Origin: Chryseobacterium arthrosphaerae
GTDB taxonomy: Bacteria; Bacteroidota; Bacteroidia; Flavobacteriales; Weeksellaceae
DNA length: 64,000 nt
Assembly: GCF_001684965.1 (NCBI RefSeq)
Contig: NZ_MAYG01000001.1
Location: 1,178,001-1,242,000 of the forward strand
Reading direction: 5' to 3'
Shown piece after piece: positions 42,792-51,560 of the stretch. Made by a program: the position numbers and the translations under genes. The notes beneath the pieces were generated by a model, which was given only the letters and a program-made list of their open reading frames with translations, did no database searches and was not told the DNA's origin. The stretch's first letter is position 1. Each line of letters opens with the position of its first letter.

Positions 42792-43676
42792 ATGATAACA
42801 GATACAATTTCAAAAGATCAGGCTGTCAATGGCTGGATCAACGGATTCATAGGAGTGCTGCTTTTTAGCGGTTCTATGCCGGCTACCAAGCTGGCAGTGA
42901 TGGAAATGGATCCTCTGTTTGTAACGATTGCCCGTGCAGTGATTGCCGGTGTGCTTGCATTATCCGTTTTGCTGATCTACAAAGAGAAACGTCCTGCCAA
43001 AAACCAGCTGTTTTCACTGATATTGGTATCGATAGGCTGTGTCATAGGATTTCCGTTGCTGTCTTCTATCGCTTTGCAGTACCTTACTTCGGCTCATTCT
43101 ATAGTATTTCTTGGAATGCTTCCTTTAGCTACTGCCATTTTCGGAGTATTCAGGGGAGGTGAAAGGCCTCATCCTATATTTTGGTTCTTTTCGGTGATCG
43201 GCAGTCTTCTGGTGATCGGGTATGCATTTTCACAGGGAATTTCTGCATCTCCTGTAGGGGATCTTCTGATGCTTCTGGCAGTTATATTATGCGGAATGGG
43301 CTATGCAGAAGGGGCCAAGCTTTCTAAAACACTGGGCGGATGGCAGGTGATTTCATGGGCACTTGTGATTTCCCTGCCTGTAATGCTGCTGTTATTATTG
43401 GTAAGTTTTCCCGGAAATCTGGAAACCGTAAGTTTTAAAGGATGGTTCGGGTTAGGATATATTTCTTTATTCAGTATGTTTATCGGGTTTATATTCTGGT
43501 ACAAAGGGCTGGCGCAGGGCGGAATCACTTCCGTAGGGCAGCTTCAGCTGCTTCAGCCGTTCTTTGGATTGGCATTGGCTGCATATCTTCTGCATGAGCA
43601 GGTAAGCATAGGAATGCTGGCTGTGACGGTAGGGGTTATATTATGTGTGGCAGGGACAAAGAAGTTTGCGAAATAA
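42792..43676 (+). CDS. EamA-type (DMT family) transporter
   Basis: A 294-aa protein with two EamA repeats and about ten membrane helices: GVLLFSGSMPATKLAVMEMDPLFV and GMGYAEGAKLSKTLGGWQVISWALV are the starts of the two halves. Members export or import amino acids, metabolites or drugs. The direction and substrate are not set by sequence; divergence from a MocR-type regulator suggests an amino-acid or amine exporter. Stop at 43676, 17 bp before a Crp/Fnr-type palindrome. Confidence 0.9.
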   Translation: MITDTISKDQAVNGWINGFIGVLLFSGSMPATKLAVMEMDPLFVTIARAVIAGVLALSVLLIYKEKRPAKNQLFSLILVSIGCVIGFPLLSSIALQYLTSAHSIVFLGMLPLATAIFGVFRGGERPHPIFWFFSVIGSLLVIGYAFSQGISASPVGDLLMLLAVILCGMGYAEGAKLSKTLGGWQVISWALVISLPVMLLLLLVSFPGNLETVSFKGWFGLGYISLFSMFIGFIFWYKGLAQGGITSVGQLQLLQPFFGLALAAYLLHEQVSIGMLAVTVGVILCVAGTKKFAK

Positions 43677-43692
43677 TTAAAAATAAAGCATT

Positions 43693-43737
43693 ATGACTCA
43701 AGTCATAAGCAGGTAGTCTGATAATGGACTACTTTTG
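43693..43737 (+). promoter_or_regulatory. Crp/Fnr-type site and -7 box before a small lipoprotein
   Basis: ATGACTCAAGTCAT (43693-43706) is a 5-4-5 palindrome, ATGAC-N4-GTCAT. The TACTTTTG box (43730-43737) fits TAnnTTTG. Its first base lies 37 bp from the start of the palindrome, the same geometry as the site at 45190. No TTTG -33 element is present, as expected for an activator-dependent promoter. It also shows that the lipoprotein starts at 43765 and not at 43735, which would begin within the promoter. Confidence 0.75.
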
Positions 43738-43764
43738 ATGAATCACACCACAAAATATACGATT

Positions 43765-44001
43765 ATGAAATTCATCATCTCAGCTGCAATTCTAGGACTC
43801 GTAGTCCTGAGTTGTAAAAAAGAAAGAACAGAAAGGACCGTCATTACAGACAGTATCATCACAGATACTATGAGGACAGACACGGCCACCGCCATTACCC
43901 CGGTACCGGCACCTCTTCCGTCCGATACCATGCGTACAGACAGTACTTCTTCAGGAAAAAATAAGGATACCGCTAAGACTCCGAAGAAGAAACGATCCTA
44001 A
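43765..44001 (+). CDS. Small lipoprotein, probably Crp/Fnr-controlled
   Basis: A 78-aa lipoprotein: signal peptide MKFIISAAILGLVVLSC with lipobox VLSC (C17), then threonine-, aspartate- and lysine-rich sequence (TDSIITDTMRTDTATA) without recognisable domain; a degenerate TDTMRTD unit occurs twice. The start at 43765 is chosen because the promoter box at 43730 excludes the ATG at 43735. Its transcript ends at 44027. It resembles the 54-aa lipoprotein in the same stress island in size and composition. Confidence 0.65.
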   Translation: MKFIISAAILGLVVLSCKKERTERTVITDSIITDTMRTDTATAITPVPAPLPSDTMRTDSTSSGKNKDTAKTPKKKRS

Positions 44002-44026
44002 ATAAACAAAACCCGGCCTTAGATAT

Positions 44027-44061
44027 AAAAAAACCGTTCTATTGATAAGAACGGTTTTTTT
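44027..44061 (+). terminator. Terminator after the small lipoprotein
   Basis: AAAAAAACCGTTCT, loop ATTGATA, AGAACGGTTTTTTT: perfect 14-bp stem with T-run, 26 bp past the stop at 44001. Confidence 0.9.
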
Positions 44062-44306
44062 ATCTGCATATACTTTTGTAATATAAAGAAGAAAATGTGG
44101 TATCAATAATGTAAAAATTAAAATATTTTAATGTAAAATATTAATATATAAAGTAAAAAAGGTTAAAATTAAATAACATATTTAACTTTATTTAACAATT
44201 AAAATAATCACTAAGGTTCGATTTTTGCATTCATTTTATATCAGTTCCCAATGATATTTTTACTAAGAAGAAAAGAAGAAGAAAACAACACCAAAAAACA
44301 GCTATT

Positions 44307-44903
44307 ATGGTTATCGACGAAAACATTTTACATTCAGCGGGAGCGGAAGTAAGAGACTATAAGCCTGCAGAAAATATTTTCTGCGAAGGAGATACCCCGA
44401 ATTATTATTATCAGATTATTAAAGGAGAGGTGAAACTCAATAATTATAATGAGGAGGGTAAAGAATTTATACAAAACATACTCACAGAAGGACAAAGTTG
44501 CGGGGAAGCTATACTTTTTATAGACAAACCTTACCCCATGAATGCAGAAGCACTTACTGAATGCAGTGTTCTGCGCCTTCATAAATCCATTTTTTTTAAT
44601 TTACTCAGCCATTCCCCTAAGTTGTGCATGGAAGTCAGCAGCTTTCTTTCTCAACGCCTTTATTACAAATTCATTATGATGCTGAATATTTCTTCACAGA
44701 ATCCGGCTATCCGGCTGAAAGGGCTGATGGATTATCTTAAGAGTTTTCAGGACGATGTAACCCCTTATTCTTTCATGGTTCCATTGACCAGGCAGCAGAT
44801 GGCAAGTCTTACAGGCCTCTGCGTGGAAACGGCTATAAGAACTATAAAGCATATGGAGAAAGATAAAATCCTTAAAATTGAAAATCGTAAAATTCTGTAT
44901 TAA
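44307..44903 (+). CDS. Crp/Fnr family regulator of the stress island
   Basis: A 198-aa regulator: cyclic-nucleotide-like effector domain (about 15-125, IFCEGDTPNYYYQIIKGEVKLNNYN) and a Crp-type HTH (about 160-190, LTRQQMASLTGLCVETAIRTIKHME). Cysteines at 26, 67 and 83 are spaced, so a metal or redox sensor is possible but unproven. The gene is flanked on both sides by promoters with ATGAC-N4-GTCAT sites, the 5-4-5 spacing of Crp/Fnr boxes, so I infer that it controls both. A 249-bp AT-rich leader precedes it. The 300-bp gap 44004-44306 holds the terminator at 44027 and no gene. Confidence 0.88.
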   Translation: MVIDENILHSAGAEVRDYKPAENIFCEGDTPNYYYQIIKGEVKLNNYNEEGKEFIQNILTEGQSCGEAILFIDKPYPMNAEALTECSVLRLHKSIFFNLLSHSPKLCMEVSSFLSQRLYYKFIMMLNISSQNPAIRLKGLMDYLKSFQDDVTPYSFMVPLTRQQMASLTGLCVETAIRTIKHMEKDKILKIENRKILY

Positions 44904-45189
44904 AAAAGGCCTCATTGTTTAATTTAGGTTTCTTCAGTAAATACAAAATAAAATTATGAAAACGATAAGCGGCATGAATATCGATGAAAATCTTCTGCTC
45001 CCGCCGGGCAGAAGATTCATCATGTCAGTCTAAAAAAAATATCTTTAAAAAAGAAGATCATTTTTTTATAAAATGAAACTGTTACACAGCCTTACCTCTC
45101 AAAATTCTTTCATCGGTTAAATAAAAGGATAAAAATAAGAGCAGTTAAGGATTAAAAAAGAGAAAAATTTTATATTAATATTGAGTAAC

Positions 45190-45233
45190 ATGACTCAGGT
45201 CATAAAAAAGTGAGTTATTCAAACGTATCTTTG
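45190..45233 (+). promoter_or_regulatory. Crp/Fnr-type site and -7 box before the stress island
   Basis: ATGACTCAGGTCAT (45190-45203) matches the site at 43693 at 13 of 14 positions. TATCTTTG (45226-45233) is a -7 box; the palindrome centre falls about 42 bp before the expected transcript start, the classical class II activator position. The leader to the ATG at 45393 is long (about 155 nt). The 489-bp gap 44904-45392 otherwise holds only AT-rich sequence and no gene. Confidence 0.78.
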
Positions 45234-45392
45234 AGATATAAATTACAGTATACTTCTTATTCTTAGTAGAGGAACATAAAAGCATTTTGCTTTTACTATT
45301 CAATTTAAAAATTACCGACACCTAACCATTGCCGTCTAATACTAGTCACGGACAGTAATGATCATTTAAATATTAATATAAAAAATTCAGTT

Positions 45393-46178
45393 ATGAACAC
45401 TAGAAATTCAAGAAATCGTAGCTCAAGAGGACATTCTCCTGAAAACCTTGAAGAAGTTTATCAATTAGGTTATGACCATGGTTATAACGATGCATCGCAA
45501 GATGAAGATTACGACGATGATTTTTCAGAATATGAAGATTACTTCGATGAATATGACGACGAAGATGATTATGATGAGGATTACGACGACGACGATTATG
45601 ATGACGATGATTACGATGATGATTATGACGACGAAGATGACGATGACGAAGATGATCAAAGAGGCCGTAGCGGTGGAAGAGGATCCCGAGGAGGAAACGG
45701 AAACCAGCAAAGAGACAGCCAGGGAAGATTTACTTCCGGAAGAGGCGGATCAAGAGGTAATTCCGGTGGCTCCCGTGGGCGTTCGAGTTCTGGTTCTGGT
45801 TCCAGATCCGGCGGCAGAGGCAGGTCATCATCAGGAGATGGTACCTCAAGGAGAGGTTTTGCTTCTATGAGTAAAGCTGAGCGTACAAGAATAGCCAGGA
45901 TGGGAGGTCAGGCTTCTCATGGTGGCGGACGTTCTTCAGGCTCGGGTTCCGGCTCAAGGTCAGGTTCAAACTCAGGAAGAGGAGGCTCCAGATCAGGAAG
46001 TAATAATGGCTCAGGACGTAGTTCAAACTCAAACTCAAATTCCGGCTCTTCAAGAAGAGGTTTTGCTGCGATGAGCAAAGCAGACCGTACAAGAATAGCC
46101 AGAATGGGAGGACAGGCATCTCACGGCGGCGGACGATCTTCCGGAAGATCCGGATTCGGAGGCAGACGTAATTCATAA
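45393..46178 (+). CDS. Acidic low-complexity protein with two KGG stress motifs
   Basis: A 261-aa protein in three parts: an N-terminal Tyr/Gly segment (about 1-30, YQLGYDHGYND), a D/E/Y-rich stretch (about 33-90, mostly acidic with regularly spaced tyrosines) and a G/S/R-rich region carrying two copies of R-R-G-F-A-(S/A)-M-S-K-A-(E/D)-R-T-R-I-A-R-M-G-G-Q-A-S-H-G-G-G (about 151-178 and 223-250), the KGG-type repeat of bacterial stress proteins. The opposite charges of its two halves suggest an intrinsically disordered protein that can bind ions, nucleic acid or itself. First gene after the Crp/Fnr-type promoter, with a terminator after it. Confidence 0.82.
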   Translation: MNTRNSRNRSSRGHSPENLEEVYQLGYDHGYNDASQDEDYDDDFSEYEDYFDEYDDEDDYDEDYDDDDYDDDDYDDDYDDEDDDDEDDQRGRSGGRGSRGGNGNQQRDSQGRFTSGRGGSRGNSGGSRGRSSSGSGSRSGGRGRSSSGDGTSRRGFASMSKAERTRIARMGGQASHGGGRSSGSGSGSRSGSNSGRGGSRSGSNNGSGRSSNSNSNSGSSRRGFAAMSKADRTRIARMGGQASHGGGRSSGRSGFGGRRNS

Positions 46179-46189
46179 TTCTTTTTCCA

Positions 46190-46223
46190 GATTGCCTCTT
46201 TATCAGACATAAAGAGGTAATCT
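46190..46223 (+). terminator. Terminator or attenuator after the KGG gene
   Basis: AGATTGCCTCTTTA and TAAAGAGGTAATCT form a 14-bp stem (one G-U) followed by TTTT, 12 bp past the stop at 46178. It should lower transcription into the next gene. Confidence 0.85.
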
Positions 46224-46249
46224 TTTCAATTTAAAACACCTTTCACACC

Positions 46250-46834
46250 ATGCCAAATAAAATTCTAGAAACAAATACTGCAGTTTCTGCCAAAAAAGGA
46301 ACCGCAGACAAGAAAACCATCAAGGAGGATGAAATGAAAAATTCTCCGCTTCACCAATTTTTTGTGAGCGCCCTTAAAGACATTTACTATGCTGAAAATG
46401 CCATCCTTGAAGCATTGGTGAAAATGCAGGATGCGGCTACTTCAGAAGATCTTAAAGATGCTTTCGAAGACCACCATCTTCAAACCCAAAAGCATGTGAA
46501 ACGTCTTGAAAAAGTTTTCAAACTGATTGATGAAGAACCAGAAAAAAAAGAATGCAAAGCTATAAAAGGAATAATCGAAGAAGGAGAAGAAGTCATCAAA
46601 TCTACTGAAGATGGTTCCTCAACAAGAGATGTTGCATTGATTATTGCGGCACAGAAAGTAGAGCATTACGAAATCGCCACTTATGGAGGACTGGCCCAGC
46701 TGGCCATCACCATGGGACACGATAAAGCCGCAGACCTTCTTGAAAGAACCCTTCAGGAGGAAGAAGATACTGATGCCGAACTTACGGAGATTGCAGAAAC
46801 ATCCATCAATTTTGATGCAGAACAGGAAGACTAA
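46250..46834 (+). CDS. YciE/YciF-like ferritin-family protein (DUF892)
   Basis: A 194-aa helical protein. After a ~27-residue tail, the DUF892 domain reads SPLHQFFVSALKDIYYAENAILEAL, TSEDLKDAFEDHHLQTQKHVKRLEKVFKLI, GIIEEGEEVI and DVALIIAAQKVEHYEIATYGGLAQLA, with ExxH-type metal-binding residues of a ferritin-like fold. It is a stress-induced protein in other bacteria (YciF, linked to catalase and KGG proteins). It has its own start 72 bp after the KGG stop and a hairpin terminator at 46844. Confidence 0.9.
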   Translation: MPNKILETNTAVSAKKGTADKKTIKEDEMKNSPLHQFFVSALKDIYYAENAILEALVKMQDAATSEDLKDAFEDHHLQTQKHVKRLEKVFKLIDEEPEKKECKAIKGIIEEGEEVIKSTEDGSSTRDVALIIAAQKVEHYEIATYGGLAQLAITMGHDKAADLLERTLQEEEDTDAELTEIAETSINFDAEQED

Positions 46835-46843
46835 AGCAACATT

Positions 46844-46875
46844 ATAAGCCATGTAGCTTATGCTATATGGCTTAT
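46844..46875 (+). terminator. Terminator after the YciF-like gene
   Basis: ATAAGCCATGTAGC, loop TTAT, GCTATATGGCTTAT: 14-bp stem with one G-U, followed by TTTTAAC, 9 bp past the stop at 46834. It ends just before the next gene. Confidence 0.8.
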
Positions 46876-46882
46876 TTTAACT

Positions 46883-47200
46883 ATGAAATCGGAATATATG
46901 GACTGTCAGCAGATTATAAAAACACTGAAACATAAAGACTTCATCAAAATTTCCAATAATGGGAAATGGTTTGAAGACGGAGCAGCAGTCTATGCCAAAG
47001 AAATAAAAGATAATGTTTTTCTCTTATTTGTTATTTTAAAAGATATAGATATTGAAAATATTCAGGCACTGATTGCACATTTTGACGGTTTCAACAGTAT
47101 CGGATTAAAAGAACCGGAACAGATCATGTTCTACCTCTCCATTAAAGATAAAGAAGACCTCCATTATTTTGAGCAATATTTAAAAGCATCCAACAATTAA
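46883..47200 (+). CDS. Small protein of unknown function in the stress island
   Basis: A 105-aa soluble protein with predicted alternation of beta strands and helices (MKSEYMDCQQIIKTLKHKDF, VFLLFVILKDIDIENIQALI) and no recognisable domain. A start five codons later (MDCQQ) is also possible. It follows the YciF terminator by only 8 bp and precedes the next unknown gene by 14 bp, so expression may rely on a start inside the terminator region or on readthrough. No function assigned; stress-island context only. Confidence 0.6.
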   Translation: MKSEYMDCQQIIKTLKHKDFIKISNNGKWFEDGAAVYAKEIKDNVFLLFVILKDIDIENIQALIAHFDGFNSIGLKEPEQIMFYLSIKDKEDLHYFEQYLKASNN

Positions 47201-47214
47201 TAACCATTTGAAAT

Positions 47215-47592
47215 ATGATTTTTGAAAACGACACTTTCCTGCATTCCGGACTGAATGATAGAAATAATGCCATAGAAAATGAATCTTTATTTCCGCATGT
47301 CATTAATTCCTATGGAGTTACTGCTTTTCTGATCAAGTCTTTGGAAAAGATAAAAAACAATGCGAAATGTGAGGTCCTTAGAAAAGTAATAGACAATTAT
47401 ATAGAAGAATACCTTCTGCATATCCGTGAGTTTCATACCAAAAACACAGTGGATATCGCCGATACGGATGCTGAAATAAGAATAGAATCACCTTCATTCA
47501 CTTTGTATGCCAAGACCGCCTATTATAAAGTACTGAAGGAAGAAGAATATATCAACAGGCTGCTTGATGTCCTTGAGAAAAGGTCTGATTAA
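47215..47592 (+). CDS. Helical protein of unknown function in the stress island
   Basis: A 125-aa protein predicted to be mostly alpha-helical (GVTAFLIKSLEKIKNNAKCEVLRKVIDNYIEEYLLHIREF) with a C-terminal KEEEYINRLLDVLEKR helix. Its order after the YciF-like gene and before catalase suggests a ferritin-like or protective role, but no metal-binding motif is evident and no family is recognised. It is 14 bp from the previous gene and 51 bp from katE, same strand. Confidence 0.6.
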   Translation: MIFENDTFLHSGLNDRNNAIENESLFPHVINSYGVTAFLIKSLEKIKNNAKCEVLRKVIDNYIEEYLLHIREFHTKNTVDIADTDAEIRIESPSFTLYAKTAYYKVLKEEEYINRLLDVLEKRSD

Positions 47593-47643
47593 GCTTGTAC
47601 CCCTTATTTAACTGTTTCAAAAATACACCAACCTTAAAAGATT

Positions 47644-49785
47644 ATGAATATGAAAACCAACGAACCAAACAACCCAAAAACAGAACAGTTAAGTTTACAC
47701 ACCACGTCGAATGAAAATGAAAAACTGACAACTAACCAGGGACTGAAGATCAATAATAATCAGGACTCTCTGAAAGCCGGTGAAAGAGGCCCTTCATTAT
47801 TGGAAGACTTCATTCTGAGAGAAAAAATCACCCATTTTGATCATGAACGTATCCCTGAAAGAGTAGTACATGCCCGAGGCTCGGGAGCCCACGGTGTTTT
47901 TAAGCTTACTAAAAGCCTTGCTGAATATACCAAAGCAAAGTTTTTAACCGAATTAGGAAAAGAAACCCCTGTTTTTGTAAGATTTTCAACCGTTGCCGGA
48001 AGCAAAGGAAGTACTGACCTGGCAAGAGATGTGCGGGGATTTGCTATTAAATTCTACACCGAAGAAGGAAATTATGACCTTGTAGCCAATAATATGCCTG
48101 TATTTTTTATCCAGGATGCTATTAAATTTCCTGATCTGATACATGCCGTAAAACCTGAGCCGGATAACGAAATCCCACAAGCCGCTTCCGCCCATGATAC
48201 CTTCTGGGATTTTATTTCCCTGATGCCTGAAAGCATGCATATGATCATGTGGCTTATGAGTGACAGGGCGATCCCGAGAAGCCTCAGAATGATGGAAGGC
48301 TTCGGAGTGCATTCTTTCAAATTTATTAATGAAGAAGGAAAGGTACATTTCGTGAAATTTCATTTTAAACCCAGACTTGGAGTGCATTCTGTAGCATGGA
48401 ATGAAGCTCAGACCATTTCAGGAGTTGATCCGGATTTCCATAAAAGAGACTTATGGGAAGCCATTGAAAACGGAGACTATCCTGAATGGGATTTTGGAGT
48501 ACAGCTGATCCCTGAAGAAGATGAGCACCGGTTCGATTTTGACCTTCTGGATCCCACCAAATTAGTCCCGGAAGAAGAAGTTCCCGTAGAAATCTTCGGA
48601 ACATTAACCCTGAACAAAAATCCTGATAATTTCTTTGCAGAAACCGAACAGGTTGCTTTTCACCCCGGTCATATTATTCCGGGAATCGATTTTACCAACG
48701 ATCCACTGCTGCAGGGAAGATTATTTTCATATACCGACACCCAGCTGTCACGCCTGGGCTCTCCCAATTTTCATGAAATTCCGATCAATAGATCAATCAA
48801 TACCGTTCACAATAATCAGAGAGAGGGGCACATGAGACAGCAGATCGTGAAAGGAAAAAGCAGCTATGAACCCAATTCCACCGGTGGCGGATGCCCTTTC
48901 CAGGCAATGATGTCCGAAGGTGGCTTTGTTTCCCAGGAGGAAAGGGTTTCAGGAGCTAAAGTAAGGGAAAGAAGCAAAAGCTTTGTAGACCATTATTCAC
49001 AGGCGAAGCTATTTTACAACAGCCAGTCGACCCCTGAGAAAATGCACCTGCAGAAAGCGCTGATCTTTGAGCTGTCAAAAGTAACACTTCCCGAAGTAAG
49101 AGAAAGACTGGTAGGGCAGCTTGCTTATATTGATATGACACTGGCCTGGAGAGTAGCCGAAAAGCTGGGAGTAGAAGTAAAAAAACTGGAATGGCCCAAC
49201 CAGAGTCTGCCTGCTGACAGCAATATTGTAGAACTTCAGAGTGAAGAAAAAGAGCCCCATACAAAAATCTCCGAAGCATTGAGCATGGCCGGTACGGTTA
49301 AAAATACTATTAAAAGCAGAAAAATAGGATTTATTCTTGCCAATGGTGCTGATGGTAAAGCCGTTAATGACCTTAAAACCCAGCTGGAAAAAGAAGGAGC
49401 AAGAATAGAACTGATTGCGCCAAGTCTTGCGAACATCAGGACCAATGACGGATCTGAACTTATCCCTAAACATTCTTTGACAAGTACTGCCAGTGTATGT
49501 TTTGATGCCCTTTTCATCTGTTCTGGAGAAGATTCGGTAAAAGAACTCCTGATTCCTGAAAATAAACACCTTGTATTGCACTTTATCAATGAAGCTTATA
49601 AGCATTGTAAGGCCATTTATTTCGGAAATGATACAGAAGCTCTTTACCATAACAGTAACGTTGCCCAGAAAAAACATGAAGACCCGGCAATCATTACCTG
49701 GGAAGACAAAACTCCGATGGATAAATTCGTTAATGCTATTGCCCAACACAGAGTCTGGGATCTTGAAATGGAAAGAAACGCCTGA
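47644..49785 (+). CDS. katE: HPII-type catalase with C-terminal flavodoxin-like domain
   Basis: A 713-aa large-subunit monofunctional catalase that disproportionates hydrogen peroxide. Residues about 1-45 are a polar extension, about 50-430 the catalase core with catalytic H76 ([11 protein letters not shown]), the [24 protein letters not shown] block and the heme-ligand motif [25 protein letters not shown] with tyrosine; about 440-520 the helical region, and about 565-713 a flavodoxin/GATase-I-like C-terminal domain ([18 protein letters not shown]) typical of HPII. A second ATG two codons in (47650) is also possible. It is the island's peroxide defence. Confidence 0.95.
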   Translation: MNMKTNEPNNPKTEQLSLHTTSNENEKLTTNQGLKINNNQDSLKAGERGPSLLEDFILREKITHFDHERIPERVVHARGSGAHGVFKLTKSLAEYTKAKFLTELGKETPVFVRFSTVAGSKGSTDLARDVRGFAIKFYTEEGNYDLVANNMPVFFIQDAIKFPDLIHAVKPEPDNEIPQAASAHDTFWDFISLMPESMHMIMWLMSDRAIPRSLRMMEGFGVHSFKFINEEGKVHFVKFHFKPRLGVHSVAWNEAQTISGVDPDFHKRDLWEAIENGDYPEWDFGVQLIPEEDEHRFDFDLLDPTKLVPEEEVPVEIFGTLTLNKNPDNFFAETEQVAFHPGHIIPGIDFTNDPLLQGRLFSYTDTQLSRLGSPNFHEIPINRSINTVHNNQREGHMRQQIVKGKSSYEPNSTGGGCPFQAMMSEGGFVSQEERVSGAKVRERSKSFVDHYSQAKLFYNSQSTPEKMHLQKALIFELSKVTLPEVRERLVGQLAYIDMTLAWRVAEKLGVEVKKLEWPNQSLPADSNIVELQSEEKEPHTKISEALSMAGTVKNTIKSRKIGFILANGADGKAVNDLKTQLEKEGARIELIAPSLANIRTNDGSELIPKHSLTSTASVCFDALFICSGEDSVKELLIPENKHLVLHFINEAYKHCKAIYFGNDTEALYHNSNVAQKKHEDPAIITWEDKTPMDKFVNAIAQHRVWDLEMERNA

Positions 49786-49838
49786 TCATAAAATAAAACA
49801 CCCTTCACACCACACCAGTCACCTTAAATATTTAGATT

Positions 49839-51005
49839 ATGAAAGCAGCCGTTTTTCATTCACCGGGAAAAATCACCTGTGATACCGTTGAAGATCCCAA
49901 AATTCTGGATGATCATGATATTATCCTCAAAGTAACTTCTACTGCCATATGTGGCAGCGATCTGCATATGTACTCCGGAGGCATCCCGCAAACCCGTCCT
50001 ATGGTGATGGGGCATGAGTTTATGGGAATTGTTGAGGAAACAGGAAAGAATATCATCGGATTAAAACCTGGTGACAGGGTAGTAGTACCATTTCCTATAG
50101 CCTGTGGAAACTGCTTCTTTTGCCGGCATGATCTGCCTACAGCCTGTGAACACAGCAATCCCGATCATTATGGACCTGAAGGTGGCATCTTTACCGAAAA
50201 AGGGGGCGCTTTGTTTGGCTATACAGACCTTTATGGAGGATATGACGGGGGCCAGGCACAGTATGTAAGAGTTCCCTATGCCCATTTTGGCCCTAGAAAA
50301 GTCCCAGAAAGCCTTACCGATGAACAGGTGTTATTCCTTACGGATATTTTCCCGACCGGATATACCGGGATCATGTGGGCCGGATTAAAGGGAGGGGAGA
50401 CTGTTGCCGTATTTGGGGCAGGACCTGTAGGGACAATGGCTGTTAAAAGTGCCGTACTTCACAACGCAAAAAAAGTTATAGTGATTGATACCCTTCAGTA
50501 TAGGCTTGACCGTATTAAAAAACTTACAGGATGCGAAACTATTCTTTGGGAAGATGCAGAAAGCACGGTAGCTAAGATCAGAGATATGACAGATGGCCGG
50601 GGAACAGACGCATGTATTGAAGCTGTAGGATTTGAGCCTGAAAGAAACTTTATCGATCGGGCCAAAGCAGTTTTAAATTTCGAAAAAGGTTCCATTAAGG
50701 TTCTTGAAGCCTGTATGAGTGCCGTACGGCGGGGAGGTACAGTTTCTGTGCTGGGAGTTTACCCGGTGAATTATGACAACTTCAGACTCGGGCAGATTTT
50801 TGATAAAGGAATCACCATTAAAGCCGGGCAGTGCAACGTGCATCCTATCATAGACCGTCTTATGGGATATGTGGAAAGCGGGCAGGTAACGCTTGATGAT
50901 GTTATTACCCATCGTCTGCCTCTTGATGCCGTGGATAAAGGATATGAAATTTTTGATAAAAAAGAGGACGGATGTGTAAAAGTTGTTCTTGATCCTTGGA
51001 AATAA
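49839..51005 (+). CDS. Zinc-dependent alcohol dehydrogenase
   Basis: A 388-aa medium-chain dehydrogenase: catalytic zinc ligands C38, H59 and E60 (AICGSDLHM, MGHEF), structural zinc cysteines C89, C92, C95 and C103 (CGNCFFCRHDLPTAC), and the NAD site VAVFGAGPVGTMAV. The long loop with GGALFGYTDLYGGYDGGQAQYVRVP is typical of glutathione-independent formaldehyde dehydrogenase-like members, so aldehyde oxidation is likely; substrate unproven. It lies 53 bp after katE on the same strand in the stress island. Confidence 0.92.
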   Translation: MKAAVFHSPGKITCDTVEDPKILDDHDIILKVTSTAICGSDLHMYSGGIPQTRPMVMGHEFMGIVEETGKNIIGLKPGDRVVVPFPIACGNCFFCRHDLPTACEHSNPDHYGPEGGIFTEKGGALFGYTDLYGGYDGGQAQYVRVPYAHFGPRKVPESLTDEQVLFLTDIFPTGYTGIMWAGLKGGETVAVFGAGPVGTMAVKSAVLHNAKKVIVIDTLQYRLDRIKKLTGCETILWEDAESTVAKIRDMTDGRGTDACIEAVGFEPERNFIDRAKAVLNFEKGSIKVLEACMSAVRRGGTVSVLGVYPVNYDNFRLGQIFDKGITIKAGQCNVHPIIDRLMGYVESGQVTLDDVITHRLPLDAVDKGYEIFDKKEDGCVKVVLDPWK

Positions 51006-51053
51006 TCCGTTTTTAATAAAATAATACAAAACAATCCCTCAAAATATAATACG

Positions 51054-51554
51054 ATGGAATTTCAAAAGAATCTACTTGAATATATAAGCCAGTCCCTGAT
51101 GACCACAGATGAAACCATTTCAATCGCAGAAAGTGTTACTTCAGGATGTTTACAGCTGGCCTTTTCTCAGATGCCTAATGCTTCAATGTTCTATAAAGGC
51201 GGAATGACGTGCTATACCTTACCTGAAAAAGTAAGGCTCCTGAAAGTCAACAGACAGGAAGCTGAAGAATGCGACTGTGTTTCAGAAAATATTGCAGAAA
51301 CAATGGCGTTGAATGTAGCAAAACTCTTCGAGTCCGATTGGTCTATAGCCACAACAGGGTACTGTACACCAATCCGGAATTCCGGATATAAAATCTTTGC
51401 GTATTTCTCATTCTCTTATAAAGGTGAGATTGTCCTGACCAAAAAACTTGAACTGCACCCCAAAACCCAGGCCCTGAATGCCCAGCTATATTATACAGAG
51501 TTCATTTTGGGGTGCTTTAAAAGTGAGCTGAACAGGCTTTTAATCTTAAAATAA
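51054..51554 (+). CDS. CinA-family (PncC-like) protein
   Basis: A 166-aa protein consisting of the CinA C-terminal domain alone, ISIAESVTSGCLQLAFSQ and the KGGMTCY motif, as in nicotinamide-mononucleotide deamidases. PncC-like enzymes deamidate NMN to NaMN in NAD salvage. It lacks the N-terminal domain of full CinA. Its operon neighbours are redox enzymes, so a nucleotide-salvage or housekeeping role is possible. Start ATG at 51054; the gap to the previous gene is 48 bp. Confidence 0.8.
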   Translation: MEFQKNLLEYISQSLMTTDETISIAESVTSGCLQLAFSQMPNASMFYKGGMTCYTLPEKVRLLKVNRQEAEECDCVSENIAETMALNVAKLFESDWSIATTGYCTPIRNSGYKIFAYFSFSYKGEIVLTKKLELHPKTQALNAQLYYTEFILGCFKSELNRLLILK

Positions 51555-51560
51555 AAAACC

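Noticed and set aside
43735..43764. Upstream start for the 78-aa lipoprotein
   Set aside because: It overlaps the predicted -7 box, and the signal peptide begins cleanly at 43765.
45525..45710. Leftward isoleucine/valine-rich reading frame inside the KGG gene
   Set aside because: It is the antisense image of the GAT/GAC-rich acidic tract; hydrophobicity is an artefact of the complementary codons.
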